Shown one piece after another: positions 63,217 through 64,000 of a DNA stretch of 64,000 bases. Positions within the stretch are counted from its first letter, which is position 1, and each line of letters begins with the position of its first letter. A program made the position numbers and the translations under genes. The DNA is from Paraburkholderia lycopersici (GTDB lineage Bacteria; Pseudomonadota; Gammaproteobacteria; Burkholderiales; Burkholderiaceae). The stretch covers positions 186,001 through 250,000 of the forward strand of contig NZ_FMYQ01000004.1 in assembly GCF_900096975.1 (NCBI RefSeq), read 5' to 3'. Under the pieces are notes generated by a model, which worked only from the letters and a program-made list of their open reading frames with translations, ran no database searches and had not been told where the DNA came from.

Positions 63217-63984
63217 CTATTGCGAGGCGTTCTTCGCCCGCGCAAGGCTGCACGCGTGGTCTAGCAGACCTTCGGCGGTGCCCGTGCCGCCGTCCACGTC
63301 GAGCCCGCTGTTGACGACGAGCCAGCCGTCGCGCTGTGTATCGGGGCCTGCACCCGTTACGAGTATCGTCTGCGCGGCCATGCTCTGCTTCGGGCCAAGA
63401 TCGCGCTCGACTACGCGAAACGGATTGTCGCGGCTCGACAGGCTCGTCACGCGCGTGACGCGGTAGCGCGAGCCGTCGAGCGTGGTCCAGCGCCATGCGC
63501 CCGGCGCGACGTCGCTGAACGCGGTTAGCGCGTTCGTGATGTCGGGGCGCAGGCAATCGACGTGGATGTGTAACTGGTTCTGCGTGCGGCGCTGCGAGGA
63601 ATTGATCTCGAGGCCGAGCTGATTGCCGGCGAGTGGCACGCCGAGTTTCGCTTCCACGAGGTGCCCCGCTCCCCATGCGCCAACCCAGTATTCGGGCGCG
63701 CCGCCGTAGAGAATCTCGGGGCTCTCGATACCGGAGACGCGATCGGTCGGAATCAGCAGATACTGAGCGCGGCCGGCGATGTCCTTGAGCACGGCATAGC
63801 GCTTCTGGAAGTCGACCGTGGTGCATGGGCCGGGCTGCCCCTTGTCCCGCATGTTGGGCACGCACTGGCCGCCGACGACTTTCCAGAGACCATCGGAGTC
63901 GACTGCGGAGAGGCGCACGCAGGCGCCGGTGGCGGCGAGCGCAACGAGTGCCGCCGTGGCCAGAACGAGCCGGGACATCCGCAT
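63217..63984 (-). CDS. cdh: CDP-diacylglycerol pyrophosphatase
   Basis: 255 residues. A hydrophobic amino end (residues 4-22, SRLVLATAALVALAATGAC) is a signal-like or anchor segment; its Cys could act in a lipobox (ATGAC), though the amino end is not fully typical. The catalytic HIT-like motif is QLHIHVDC, with the two His residues, and EINSSQRRTQN before it is typical of Cdh. It splits CDP-diacylglycerol into CMP and phosphatidate at the inner membrane. It is convergent with katG and ends 204 bases from it. ATG 63982-63984; another at 63976-63978 is possible. Confidence 0.88.
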   Translation of the reverse strand: MRMSRLVLATAALVALAATGACVRLSAVDSDGLWKVVGGQCVPNMRDKGQPGPCTTVDFQKRYAVLKDIAGRAQYLLIPTDRVSGIESPEILYGGAPEYWVGAWGAGHLVEAKLGVPLAGNQLGLEINSSQRRTQNQLHIHVDCLRPDITNALTAFSDVAPGAWRWTTLDGSRYRVTRVTSLSSRDNPFRVVERDLGPKQSMAAQTILVTGAGPDTQRDGWLVVNSGLDVDGGTGTAEGLLDHACSLARAKNASQ

Positions 63985-64000
63985 GAAAGGGGCAACGCGC

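Overview
The window is a high-GC chromosomal stretch from a member of the Burkholderiaceae, most likely Paraburkholderia or Caballeronia. The clues are a CeoR-LlpE-CeoAB-OpcM type efflux locus, a DUF4148 secreted protein, a TetR-controlled leucine/isovalerate (liu) operon and a GabR-GabT-GabD module. Genes are densely packed, codon use looks uniform, and I see no insertion sequence, prophage, CRISPR array, tRNA or rRNA. It reads as ordinary core and metabolic chromosome; most of the interest lies in regulatory sites, tiny genes and proteins with altered key residues.

Bases 1-6000: the end of a beta-ketoadipyl-CoA-type thiolase, then gabD and gabT on the minus strand divergent from a MocR-type regulator (GabR), then an EamA-type exporter. 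Bases 6240-9000: a phnC-phnD-phnE phosphonate/phosphite importer (minus) behind a Pho-box candidate. Bases 9300-13210: an M14-like zinc peptidase or deacylase overlapping an alpha/beta hydrolase, then selD overlapping a cation diffusion facilitator. Bases 13260-22064: a DUF4148 protein with a possible 24-residue peptide gene, and a LysR regulator divergent from llpE plus a complete RND tripartite pump.

Bases 22400-27720: a MetQ-MetN-MetI importer ended by a strong terminator, a sulfur-acquisition flavin oxidoreductase, and MntH. Bases 27870-30043: an isolated flhDC pair and a universal stress protein, around a 765-base intergenic region with several inverted repeats. Bases 30060-38952: respiratory nitrate reductase narGHJI followed by a parvulin-type isomerase and NarK, all minus strand. 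Bases 39490-47500: a hydroxypyruvate-isomerase-like protein, an XRE/MmyB regulator, small membrane proteins, DoxX, two MFS transporters, an orphan response regulator with a degenerate receiver, and small proteins.

Bases 47700-53310: a large divergent class A penicillin-binding protein, two exported glycine/proline-rich proteins and a TetR regulator. Bases 53490-59164: ivd-liuB-liuC-liuD, which turns isovaleryl-CoA into HMG-CoA; a near-perfect palindrome precedes it. Bases 59440-64000: a GalU-like protein with a damaged nucleotide-binding signature, katG with a readable OxyR-type site and promoter, and cdh (CDP-diacylglycerol pyrophosphatase).

All functional calls come from reading protein motifs and gene order by eye. 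No database search was run.
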